A stretch of 12,500 bases of DNA from Chromera velia (GCA_018398765.1 JAHBMJ010001187.1:1-12500), one strand, 5' to 3'; positions 1 to 8,166 are shown, counted from the stretch's first letter. Notes: generated by a model from the sequence alone, not told the origin. Program-made: numbers and translations.

Positions 1-266
1 TACAGCCGAATATTCGGATTGGGATGCGTGCGTCAGTCAAGCGTGGCAGCCCGCGCGGGCCGGTTGGGGCAGGCCGCGGCACAGACGCACGTACGTACGG
101 CGCGGCACTGCATGCCACGCGCGGCATGCACGCAGACCCGCCGGCCCGGCCTGCCACTGTGCTACAACACTTCCAACCTTCACTCTCATACACTCCGGGC
201 TCTAATTTAAAACCTTTAAAAACAACAAAAGAATCGCTAAAGATACACTTAAACGATTTTGAATAT

Positions 267-284
267 GTTTAAACTAGTTTAAAC
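267..284. repeat. Perfect 18-bp palindrome GTTTAAACTAGTTTAAAC
   Basis: Two copies of GTTTAAAC are separated by TA, and the whole 18 bases equal their own reverse complement. It lies in AT-rich DNA just right of the GC-rich island. It could extrude as a short cruciform or bind a dimeric protein, but nothing in the context shows a function. Confidence 0.9.
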
Positions 285-304
285 TGTTTGTATATTTAAA
301 AAAA

Positions 305-339
305 TTTTGGAGTCGGAATTAGTGTTGGAGTCGGTCTAG
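305..339. repeat. Tandem pair of TTGGAGTCGG words, related to 646-680
   Basis: TTTTGGAGTCGG and TGTTGGAGTCGG occur about 17 bases apart. The same layout (TTTTGGAGACCG ... TGTTGGAGACCG, same spacing) recurs at 646-680, where TCGG is replaced by ACCG. A looser version, two copies of TTTGAGACC 12 bases apart, is at about 3383-3403. These may be diverged remnants of one dispersed repeat; no function is evident. Confidence 0.5.
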
Positions 340-645
340 TCCCGTTTTCACATGGACTCACGGAACTGCAGACTCACCGGAAGAATGGCGAAAGCAACCC
401 CAGCTCCTCAGCAAAGCCGCCTTAATTCCGGTGCTCCCCGCCGCCGCCTTAATTGCATGCATGACAGGCGCGTGCGTTGACGCACGAAACACGCACGCCG
501 CGCGGTCAAATACAATATATTTTTTTCTCTCACTAAACCCAATTAATTTAAAAACAGGAAATCGTACTGTTTGATCGCTTAAAACTCTTTGTTTTAAGCT
601 TTTAAATATTGTTTACTGCCTAAAAAAGCTTGAGAGGTATGGTTG

Positions 646-680
646 TTTTGGAGACCGTTTTACTGTTGGAGACCGTTCAG
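646..680. repeat. Tandem pair of TTGGAGACCG words, related to 305-339
   Basis: This is the second member of the paired-word motif at 305-339, with the same frame of TTTTGGAG and TGTTGGAG and the same spacing. It lies immediately outside the 3' break of LINE copy 1, so it is flanking DNA or a relic of the sequence that replaced the LINE 3' end. Confidence 0.5.
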
Positions 681-692
681 GATAGATTTATC

Positions 693-3083
693 TTAGTTAC
701 ATCGAACAAAACGTAACTGTAATGTATCGAGGCAGGCAACATCTGTCTTTCTCAGCAGGATCGTTTCCAGTCCATACAGCGCGACTGGCAGCCAGAAGGC
801 CTTGAACAAAGTAATTTTAGAAAAGGGAGAAACAAAGCCCAGAGAAGAGAGAGTACCAAACACTGCCCCCAAAGCCTTCTCTGCCGCCTCAATGCGGGCT
901 TTGACTATCCTACTAAGGTCCCCACCCTCAAAAACCTAGTTGTCCAAATACTTATATTTACTCACCGCTTCCACTGGTCTGCCTTCATAAAGAAAAGGGG
1001 TCCGGGGCACTAGGTCGGGGTGGGGGGAGGAGAGACGTATAACTTTTGTCTTCTTTAAATTCACCTTCAGGCCGTGCTCCTTATAATAGTCCTCGAGGCA
1101 AGACAGGCGTTTCTGCAAGTCAGAAGCACTGTGAGCAAACAGAACAAGGTCGTCAGCATATCCGATGCTTTCGATTAAAACGTCAGACAGTCTGACAGGA
1201 GTCTCTCTATCAGTACCCCCAGCCGAGCTTTGATTCTTGTTTTCATTATCGGAGCTGACAGACTTATGCAGATTGTTGATGAAAAGAAGAAAGAGGAGAG
1301 GAGAGAGAGGATCGCCTTGTTTTACTCCTCCGCCTTCTGGAAAGCATTCTATTGCCCCATCCACCCGAGCCTTCACCTGACTATACATCGAATGAATCAT
1401 CTAAACATCGGCTTGGCTTACTCCTTCCTCCCTGAGCCTTTCTAATATTTTAACCCGAGGAACTGTATCAAACGCCTTGCTGAAATCAACAAACGTGGCA
1501 ATCAGAGGGCTCTTCTTCTTTTTGGAGCTGAAAATTAACGAAGACAGAGTCTGAGCAGCGAAGGCCTCCCTTGTCCCTACCCCTTGTCTGAAGCCGAGCT
1601 GCCTTTCGTCAATTTTCACCTCTTTTCTGATCTTTGAGTCCATCAATAAAGCAAAAATCTTATCCAAAAGCCCCACAATGTAGATCGGGCGCCATTCGTT
1701 ACAGTCGAGACTCGGTGGGCCCTTGGAGACGGGAGCAATGCGCAATACATTCCAGCATTCAGGCCAAAAAGAAAAAAGGTGAAACAAATTGAAAAAGACA
1801 AAGAGTAATAAGCGGGAGAGAGGAGAAAAACCAAAACATAACAAGAGGTGACAGGGGCCAACCCCATCTAAATCCAGCGCCTTTTTTGGGTCAATTCCTT
1901 TCAGTGTTTCCTCGATCATGTGTATAGAGAAGGCGGGCTGAGAAGGAAGGGGGAAAGCCAGACCAACAGGTGCAGGCGGAAGACCAGGACCGTCGAAGAC
2001 CCCTACCAAGAACTGAGTGAAAGAAGATGCAATGGGTTTATTATCCCCCCCCCTCTGTGTTTTGATTTTCCTGTTCCATTGCCAAACTTTTGAGGGGTCA
2101 ACTGCTGCTTCTCTAGCTAGCCTCTCTGCTGTCTGTTGCTCGAGCTTACTCCTTTTTGCTGCAAACAGTCGAGCTCTTTCCTTTCTCAGTTTGACACATT
2201 CTTTTCGCAGAGGGTGAGAAAGGTTCGGAACATGTCTTGCCTTTTCCTCTGCCTCCTTCACCTTCAAATAAATCAGGCGGCATTGAGGGTCCCACCAAGC
2301 CTGACAGGTGCTCTGCTTTCTCCCAGACTGTCTTCTCTTCTTGGATGCCTTTCCCTCATCTATCACTGCACCCATTTTACTATCTGCCAGCCTTTCTTCC
2401 CAGGAAAGACCCAACTGTTCTAATTGGTCAAGATAAGAAGCCTTGCTGAGAGAGTTGGGGGGGGGAGCATTCTGAGGGGGAGGTGGTTGTGGGGGAAGGG
2501 GTGGTGGGTCAGGGGGAGGTGGGATAAGGAGAACAACTTGACCTCCTTCACGTAGTTCGTTTACCCCTCTGTCGAACAGGCCAGGAAAAACCGTCTCAGA
2601 AAATGGTAGGACCGCTCTGGCGAGAGGAATCATTTCATCATCAGTCACCGGGGAAGTTCTATTAACAGTGAGGAGAAGGGGGAGAAAAGAGAAATTCTTT
2701 TCGCCCGTGGGGGCATACGGAGGATCAGAAGACATAGGGGGAGGAGATGAATCAAGAAAAAAAGAAAGAGAAAGAACAACATGTTGAGGGGCAAAGTCAG
2801 CTTCCAGGTTTGAAGTGGCAGAGGACCAGGCTGTCAAAAGAAAAGGATCTACAAAAAAGTGATCAATCGCTGTTGTTTCTTCTCCTGCTTTAAAAAAATT
2901 GCACGGGCCCAGAAAGGAGACATCAACACCCAGCCTCTCACATTTCAAGGACAGGCCGTGGAGAGGAATTAAGTTAGAGCGTTCACAAAGACAGATCAGC
3001 CAATTCTTTTGCTCGTCAGGTTGACTGCCATGGCTGTAGGCTGACAATCGAGAGGGCTTACAAATATCAACGTCGTTCTCTTC
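693..3083 (-). mobile_element. LINE copy 1: non-LTR retrotransposon truncated at both ends
   Basis: One minus-strand frame of 797 codons runs from 3083 to a TAA at 693-695. In order it encodes the last part of an AP-like endonuclease, a proline-rich linker, a basic coiled segment and a reverse transcriptase with its thumb region. This is the standard ORF2 order of APE-type LINEs. The 5' end is lost: the frame opens after a TGA at 3084-3086 and the GDFN motif of the endonuclease is missing. The 3' end is also lost: the protein stops after QLRFVRC, where relatives (including copy 2 here) continue with VLGL and a Cys-motif C-terminal domain. No poly(A), 3' UTR or target-site duplication was found. 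Two internal TAG codons inactivate it. Confidence 0.88.
693..3083 (-). pseudogene. Endonuclease (C-terminal part)-reverse transcriptase polyprotein, two internal TAG stops
   Basis: In its intact form this protein would nick target DNA and reverse-transcribe the element's RNA at the nick. Residues run N to C as follows. The endonuclease tail is at about 3060-2750, with a LICLCERSNLIPLHG segment and the conserved AIDHFFVDP and FAPQHVVLSL strands. A polyproline stretch is at about 2523-2450 and a Lys/Arg/Glu-rich segment with QAWWDPQC at about 2345-2060. The RT starts near 1915 (KKALDLDGVGPCHLL), followed by WRPIYIVGLLDKI, GFRQGVGT, motif A VDFSKAFDTV (Asp codon 1485-1487), motif B GVKQGDPLSPLLF (about 1328-1290), motif C YADD (1149-1160) and KYKYL near 945. 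TAG codons lie at 1401-1403 (between motifs A and B) and 936-938 (just after KYKYLDN). The reading frame is otherwise uninterrupted and the catalytic aspartates remain, so inactivation may be fairly recent. The assignment is firm; the clade is not determined. Confidence 0.88.
2457..2523 (+). other. G-run cluster, candidate G-quadruplex, opposite the polyproline codons
   Basis: The plus strand carries a run of nine G, then several runs of three to five G separated by short loops. On the minus strand these are proline codons of the LINE copy 1 linker. The layout satisfies the usual four-G-tract rule several times over. Whether it folds is unknown. Confidence 0.55.
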
Positions 3084-3419
3084 TCAGTAGTTGAACAGTA
3101 TCTTGAATAATCTTTCTTTCATCATAATTTTTTTTATTTTTTATTTTTTAACGATGGTTTATTTAACTTTAAGTTTTTGACTCATCATTCACTTAATTTT
3201 TTTATGAATTTCCTGTAGCCTCAATTGAAAATTAGTGAACGTTCTTCATACAACTTCAGGGCTAATTAATCAAGGCGCGATAAGCTGTCACCGGCTGCGA
3301 CAGTAGGTGCCGCTTCAAGCCCCACTTTGCAACATCTTTGCAAAAAAGTGGGAGCAAAATGAGGAGAGACAGAAGAACGGAATTTGAGACCTAGTTTGAG
3401 ACCCATCATCATGGGCTAG
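3084..3419. other. Intergenic DNA, AT-rich, no gene
   Basis: Positions about 3110-3260 are AT-rich with long T runs. From about 3270 the composition is mixed. No frame of interest is open. The stretch holds a hairpin at 3321-3352, a duplicated TTTGAGACC word at about 3383-3403 and a small CCCAT-CATC-ATGGG hairpin at 3401-3414. It directly abuts the 5' break of LINE copy 1. Confidence 0.6.
3321..3352. other. Hairpin with 12-bp stem
   Basis: CCCACTTT (3321-3328) pairs with AAAGTGGG (3345-3352), and GCAA (3329-3332) pairs with TTGC (3338-3341). The loop is 5 nt and there is a 3-nt A bulge on the right arm. No gene or T-tract context marks it as a terminator. It may be a relic of a small inverted-repeat element. 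Confidence 0.6.
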
Positions 3420-4375
3420 ATCATGACTCATGAGGGAGGAAAGCTAGGAAACAGGGAAGGAAGCATGAAGCAAGCAAGGGAGCGAGGAAGGAGGGGGCGC
3501 GACGGAGGCAGGTCCTGGCAGGGAGGCTGATCGAGAGGAAGGGAGGGATGAACTTTTGAGGAAGGAAGGAAGGAAGGAAGGATGGAAGAAAGGAGGAAAG
3601 GGGGGAAGGGACGAAGATGGAAGAGACGAACGGAGGGAGGGAAGGAGGGAGGGAGGAAGGTTAGGAACCGGAAGGAATAAAGCAGGGGGAAAAGAAGGAA
3701 TCAAGGAAAGAAAGTCTTAGTAGGAAAGAAGCAGGTAGATAAACAAGTACCCAGCAAACGAGCAAGCAAACAAAAACTGAAGAAAGGATGGAAAAAAGAA
3801 ATAGCGGAAAAACATGCAGAAAGAGAGGAGGTAGGCGGAAAGTGCAAGAATGAAGAAATAAAACAGGGATCGAAGATAGGAAGAAGGGAAGAAAGAAAGT
3901 GCAGAAACAAAGAAGAGAGGAAAGAAGGACGGAAAGACGAAAACACAAAGAATAAAAAAAGGGAGAAAAAAAAAAAAAGAAAGAGAGAACGAAAGACATT
4001 AAGCAAGAAAGAAAGAGCGAGGAAGTCTGTCAGCAAGCGAGTCAGCTAGTGAAAGAGGCATTGAGTAAGTGGATGTCGCTTGGTGTCTGTGTGAGTGAGC
4101 GAACGGGTTGGTATGTAAGTGAGTGAGTGAGTGAATGAGTGAGTGAGCGACTAAACGAGTGAGCGAAGGAGCAGAGAGATGGAGGGAAGAAAACTGGGAT
4201 GAAAGCAGGCAGGGAAGGAGGCAGGTAGGGAGGGTCGGCGGAAAAGAGTGAGGGGGTGAGTAGATGAGCAAAGAAGTCAGTGAGTCAGTAAGTCAGGGGA
4301 GGAAGGCAAGGATGAAGCGATGGAGGAAGGGATTGAGGAAGAGAGCGCGTAAGCGAGTGGGTAAGTGAGCGAGGA
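3420..4375. repeat. About 950 bp of purine-rich, 4-nt-phased degenerate microsatellite
   Basis: The plus strand is almost entirely A and G at first (GAAG/GGAG/GAAA words), then grades into GTGA/GCGA/GTCA words from about 4030. Long stretches can be cut into 4-base words differing by one or two bases from a neighbour, for example GCAAGCAAGGGAGCGAGGAA near 3470 and GTGAGTGAGTGAGTGAATGA near 4119. This is the pattern of an old, heavily mutated tetranucleotide array. Minus-strand frames across it are open for 86-112 codons and read as Ser/Phe/Leu/Pro-rich. That is expected because the purine strand rarely supplies stops to its complement, so I do not call genes here. Confidence 0.75.
4119..4150 (+). 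repeat. (GTGA)n microsatellite core, about 8 units
   Basis: This is the least degenerate part of the 4-nt-phased tract: consecutive GTGA units with a GTGA-to-ATGA and a terminal GTGA-to-GCGA substitution. Shorter GTGA/GCGA pairs lie on both sides (4091-4102, 4157-4166). Confidence 0.85.
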
Positions 4376-5515
4376 GAGTCTTTTCAGCAAAAATTGTGAG
4401 CGTGATTGATTGTGACCGGTCCAATCCAGGCCGGGAGAAGACGCAGTCCACATTTTTTCACGAAGAGACGTTAATTTCTGACGGAGACGGGCATGCATCA
4501 ACAAACTGAATAGACGGAGGCAGAAAAGAAAATAGACAGAAACACCAGATCGATGCATACGCAGGACATTCAAGGACAGCTACATGTATGCACATGTACG
4601 CCTTCAGTCCCAGTCGACACTGAATGCTGCAAACACAGAGCGGGAACAGCTCAAGCGCTTAATGACTTTCTAAGAATCTATGAAGACACACAAACAGTCG
4701 CAGACAGCTATGTATTGTTTCGACGTCTCATCCGATGTTGGTGTGCAGCTGACAGTGTTGAAAGTCTTGGAGCGAATCGAGAGGAGAGGGATGCAGATCG
4801 ATCATCGATGGCCGGCGGAGACAGCACTCTTCTTGTGGTCCCGAAAGAGGGCAACTCAATGACGCCTCAAAGTTTTTCAAAAGAACAATGACCAGACGAT
4901 CTCTCTTCCTTCTTCCTTGATACATATGTTGGAAGAGTGCGACACGTATTATTTGGCAGTACTGACTTAGTGTCTATAAAACCATGCTAAAACCGCCTGC
5001 CTACTTTGGATGTACTGGCAGCAAGACTTGGTGATAGCGGATCAAACGAGGGTAGGTGGTTAATTTTTGACGCTTTTCTGAGCCACTGAGGAGTGGCCGG
5101 AGCTTTTCGGGGCCTTTTTTTTTGACCAAAGCTCCATGCATCGTGGGCTCTGGGGAAAGTTTGGTAAGTGCCCCCCGCTTCGCTTTCCGGGGCCATTTCC
5201 GGGCCAATTTTTTCCGTCGTCTCGTCTCATTCTCGTCTCTCATGCACTGCATGGCCCGTCTCATGCCGTCTCCATGCATTGAAATACATGCAGTCTGTCG
5301 CAGGTTACAGTCACGCTGTGCGGTACGTCGTCGTAACGTCGATTGTGGAAGCTGGATGTAGACGAAGACCTCTACCAGATTCAACACGTCACATCAGTGA
5401 CTTGACATTGAATTTCGACTTCTTCCATGCCCGTGAGTATGCTGCGTTGGGGCACACCCTGGTTCTGCAGTTGGCATGATGTCAATTTCTGTGTTTACTG
5501 TAGTTCACTGATCGA
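4376..5515. other. Intergenic or gene-leader DNA, no gene recognised
   Basis: Several short frames are open, notably plus 4553-4891 (112 codons), plus 5168-5479 and minus 5001-5387. None shows a recognisable domain, membrane segment or repeat, and they overlap on both strands, so I do not call them. Visible small features are a TATAAAA at 4975-4981, a perfect hairpin GCCACT-GAGG-AGTGGC at 5082-5097, an ATG at 5136 and a consensus splice-donor-like G/GTAAGT at 5163-5169. The right part may be the promoter and 5' leader of the bestrophin-like gene. The TATA-like word lies about 680 bp from that gene's first in-frame ATG and may be chance. Confidence 0.45.
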
Positions 5516-5548
5516 GACTGACTGACTGACTGACTGACTGACTGACTG
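5516..5548 (+). repeat. (GACT)8 microsatellite
   Basis: Eight perfect GACT units plus one G lie just upstream of the bestrophin-like gene. The unit contains CTGAC, which also matches the CURAY branch-point consensus. An in-frame TGA at 5539-5541 inside the run limits how far upstream the gene's continuous frame can extend. Confidence 0.95.
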
Positions 5549-5655
5549 GAATCACTGCGCACTTCTGTCAAGATCCCCTTCGATCATTACTCAGCTGTTT
5601 GGGCACGCTTCTTCTTCAGCTCTCTCTAATACCCAAAGCCTCTGTGTCATTAATT

Positions 5656-7617
5656 ATGCCCTCTCAGTCACCGTCACGGAGCCCCCCCGTCTCCGCCTCT
5701 GTCCTCCATCAGGACTTGGAGAGGGGGGAGGACGTGATAATGCCCTGCGGGTGCTCCAGCGTGCCACCTTTGAAGAATTTGGTCAATCTGTTTCTGGACA
5801 CGTACAGTGCCTTGGTGGTAGTCCTTTCTCTGGTGTTAAATTGGGAGTCTCTCTTTTACTCAGGCGTCGCTGTCGCGTTCACACTCTGCTACTTTTATCT
5901 GTTCAACGGTGCATTTCATGCGAATTTGAACTGGACGGTGGTTTCCTTCTCCGTTGTGTTCCCTTTGACAACGACAGTGCAACAGGCCTTCAGGAGAAGG
6001 GACGAGGCCCTGAGAGAATTGGCCCATGTGAAGGCACTGGTACACAATATGTACTTGGGGTGCTCTCAGTGGGACTGGTTTGAGGATCGGCATGGCAGGA
6101 CTCGGTTGCCCTCTGCGCACTCGGAGGGGGTGCGGAAGATTCTTCATGGGCTTGTAAGAGATTTTTTTGAGTACTTGCGCCATCCTGTGGTCAGCAAGGC
6201 CAAGCATGCGTTCACTTCGTGTGGCCGTGCAGTCAAGACTGAGGTCGAAAATCTGCAGCGACAGGCGCAGTGGAGAATTTGCAGGCGACTTCGAGAATTT
6301 ACCCTTGCAGTTGAGGTGATGAAAAGGGAGGGGTTGCCAGGCAATGAGGCGGCCAGATTAAACCAATATCTGATGATGCTGGAGACGGCATGGGAGAGAA
6401 TTCGAAATCTCAAGGACTACAGAACCCCCCAAGCTCTGCGGAGCTTTATCCGCGTCTCCTTCATTTTCATCCCTGCTTTCTACGGTCCGTACTATGTCCA
6501 CATCATCGGTTCCTCCAACAATTCCACCACACTCGCCTTTGCCTCTGCCTACTCAGTTCTGACCGCCATGATTTTGTGTGCCCTCTTCCAAGTTGCCCTT
6601 GCCATGGAGGACCCATTCGATAGATCCATGAGGGGGTGGGAGTCTGTCAAGCTCGAGAAGGAAATGTCGGAGGTGATGCACTCCATTGACATGGCGACAG
6701 AGGGTGTGCGCCTCTCGTGGGCGTATGTGGACGCGTCGAACCCTGTCAAGCTTCCCCTTGCAGATACCCTCACAAGGGTGCCCCCACCCAAATCATCTCG
6801 AAGATTGAGCAACGGAGGGGAGAGAGTGGGAGATGCCAGTGGAGCCACACAAGCAGCGCAAGTGCAACAGCATCCCCCCCACACTACCCGGCTCTCTCAT
6901 CGTCAGCAGTCGAATGAGACATCCAACGTCAGCGGCAGTCAGGCCTTCCGCCGGGAACCCTCTTATTCGGCTGCCTTCAGAAGCATCCAAGGCAGATGCG
7001 GGTGTCTGAGGGGGGAAGGCAGTGGTATACGGAAGGGGGGAAATGGAGGGCAGCATCAGCAGAACGAACAGACAAGAGAGGGTAACAGATATCCCCCTCC
7101 ATCTCCCCCCCCTGCTGCAGGAGATGCAGTCGACACTTTCTCTTCCACCAGCCCTGTTGCTTACGCTCTCCCGTCTGTCTCTCCTTCCCCCTCCGCCAAT
7201 GGGCACAACGGAGCTGCCCCGCTCCCCCTGAAGGTGTGGCTCAAAGAATTCGATGTCTGGGAGGCTAAGGCCAAGCAAGGGGAGAGTCTCACAGCAGCAG
7301 AAATGGAAGAGGGAGGTGGCAGACCAACCCCATTCTACAAGCTGACCGCTGCCCTCGCTCCACTGCGAAGAGAGTCAAGTGACAACTCACAGGTCCTACC
7401 CCCGCAGCAGCAGCCGCAGCAGCGGGTGGTGCAGGGACCCATGGCAGCGAGCACAAGCGTGCAATTTCAGCAGCAGCAAGAGGCGACTGGAGTGTCCAAG
7501 ACGGTCGTGTCGGGATCAGGGGGCGTGACTCTCCAGTCTGCCTCACAAACCCCCTCCCGCCCCCCCTCCCCCTCGCCAGACCCCCCAACCGCCTCCAACG
7601 CCCCTGGGAGAAGTTGA
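5656..7617 (+). CDS. Bestrophin-like membrane channel protein with long disordered C-terminal tail
   Basis: I resolve about five membrane segments. Residue numbers count from the ATG at 5656 (653 aa): about 42-63, 66-84, 92-110, 261-283 and 292-317. The third runs into a charged FRRRDEALREL helix, which resembles the FR-motif region after TM2 of bestrophins. A soluble helical block with WDWF lies between. Then comes DYRTPQALRSFIRV, leading into IPAFYGPYYV, and the core ends with the acidic AMEDPF motif, like the bestrophin NPFGEDDD-type segment. Family members are anion channels (chloride, or bicarbonate in some algae); that role is inferred here. Residues about 370-653 are low-complexity: Ser, Pro, Gly and two Gln-rich runs near 7405 and 7470, probably a disordered cytosolic or stromal tail. 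The frame is open upstream to 5542, but 5656 is the first ATG; a second in-frame ATG is at 5740. An upstream exon is possible (see findings). The gene appears intronless across the conserved core. The exact family name is less certain than the coding call. Confidence 0.72.
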   Translation: MPSQSPSRSPPVSASVLHQDLERGEDVIMPCGCSSVPPLKNLVNLFLDTYSALVVVLSLVLNWESLFYSGVAVAFTLCYFYLFNGAFHANLNWTVVSFSVVFPLTTTVQQAFRRRDEALRELAHVKALVHNMYLGCSQWDWFEDRHGRTRLPSAHSEGVRKILHGLVRDFFEYLRHPVVSKAKHAFTSCGRAVKTEVENLQRQAQWRICRRLREFTLAVEVMKREGLPGNEAARLNQYLMMLETAWERIRNLKDYRTPQALRSFIRVSFIFIPAFYGPYYVHIIGSSNNSTTLAFASAYSVLTAMILCALFQVALAMEDPFDRSMRGWESVKLEKEMSEVMHSIDMATEGVRLSWAYVDASNPVKLPLADTLTRVPPPKSSRRLSNGGERVGDASGATQAAQVQQHPPHTTRLSHRQQSNETSNVSGSQAFRREPSYSAAFRSIQGRCGCLRGEGSGIRKGGNGGQHQQNEQTREGNRYPPPSPPPAAGDAVDTFSSTSPVAYALPSVSPSPSANGHNGAAPLPLKVWLKEFDVWEAKAKQGESLTAAEMEEGGGRPTPFYKLTAALAPLRRESSDNSQVLPPQQQPQQRVVQGPMAASTSVQFQQQQEATGVSKTVVSGSGGVTLQSASQTPSRPPSPSPDPPTASNAPGRS

Positions 7618-8103
7618 CAGCAGTGCGTAATAGTCCGTGACCAGTCTGATTGATTGAACTTAAATCTGCGGTGCTAAAAGATTTTTCAACTTAATTCGTT
7701 TCAAAAAATATATTGTCATGTTCAAAAATGACGGTTTCTGCCCTTTTTTTTCCCGAAGTTGATTTTGTTTGATGTTTAAGTGTAGTAAACGATTATGGTA
7801 GTTTATTGAAGTTTTTGATCCTATATAATACTATATAATGTAGAAAAAAAGATTAATTTCAACGTTTTTATCACTTGTTTAACGATTTCAAAAAACCTCA
7901 ATAATTTCAATCATAATAATATTAGGATACAATATAAGATACCATTAATGCCTATAATCGAATTGAACACTGTTCTAGAAACGCCGAAACCGCCTCATGC
8001 GTTTGAAGCCTTTATAGTAGAAATAGGCCGATAGCATCCAATAGCGATGGTGCATGATAATAATAATTTAAAAATATATAAATTAATATAAAAATAATAT
8101 GTA
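7618..8103. other. AT-rich intergenic DNA, no gene
   Basis: This is downstream of the bestrophin-like gene. It has many A and T runs, a tandem CTATATAATA/CTATATAATG pair near 7821-7842, and words such as TTTAACGATTTC that also occur in the other AT-rich stretches (about 250 and 3148). No canonical AATAAA was found close to the stop codon, so the gene's poly(A) site is not identified. The right boundary is the heptamer tail of LINE copy 2. Confidence 0.6.
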
Positions 8104-8131
8104 AATTAGTGATTAGTGATTAGTAATTAGT
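8104..8131 (-). repeat. 3'-terminal heptamer repeats of LINE copy 2, (RATTAGT)4 on plus
   Basis: The plus strand reads AATTAGT, GATTAGT, GATTAGT, AATTAGT, so the sense strand is (ACTAATY)4. It lies where the LINE's 3' end is expected, with the unrelated AT-rich DNA of 7618-8103 beyond it. CR1- and L2-type LINEs end in short tandem repeats of this kind instead of poly(A), and I read it as the element's tail. Confidence 0.75.
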
Positions 8132-8166
8132 GGTGCCCTAGAGCACTGTCGCCGTTTTGTCTTATA

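Larger units (their letters stand above)
1..692. other. Intergenic DNA: GC-rich island then AT-rich stretch, no gene recognised
   Basis: No open frame here resembles a known protein. Positions about 25-165 are very GC-rich and CpG-rich, with a 12-bp perfect palindrome at 6-17 (CCGAATATTCGG) and two TGCATGC-type words at 109-115 and 124-130. The base composition then drops abruptly to AT-rich at about 200-310 and again at about 510-660. Between them, 361-505 is GC-rich again, with a small hairpin (CGTGCG, loop TTGA, CGCACG) at 471-486. The short frames at the left edge are arginine/alanine-rich by-products of the composition. The left edge could be part of another repeat that starts outside the window. 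Confidence 0.6.

Noticed and set aside
3444-4271. Overlapping minus-strand frames of 86-112 codons, Ser/Phe/Leu/Pro-rich
   Set aside because: They are open because the plus strand is purine-rich and rarely supplies stops to its complement. They overlap in several frames and follow the 4-nt repeat.
4553-4891. Plus-strand frame of 112 codons
   Set aside because: No recognisable domain, no codon-level signal I can see, and a competing overlapping frame at 4680-4862. It could be an exon but there is no support.
5082-5097. Perfect hairpin GCCACT-GAGG-AGTGGC as a terminator or RNA gene
   Set aside because: The stem is only 6 bp, with no T-tract or gene end nearby. Hairpins of this size are expected by chance in a window this long.
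5001-5479. Opposed frames of 128 codons (minus) and 103 codons (plus)
   Set aside because: Both are featureless and overlap each other. The region is better read as gene leader or intergenic DNA.
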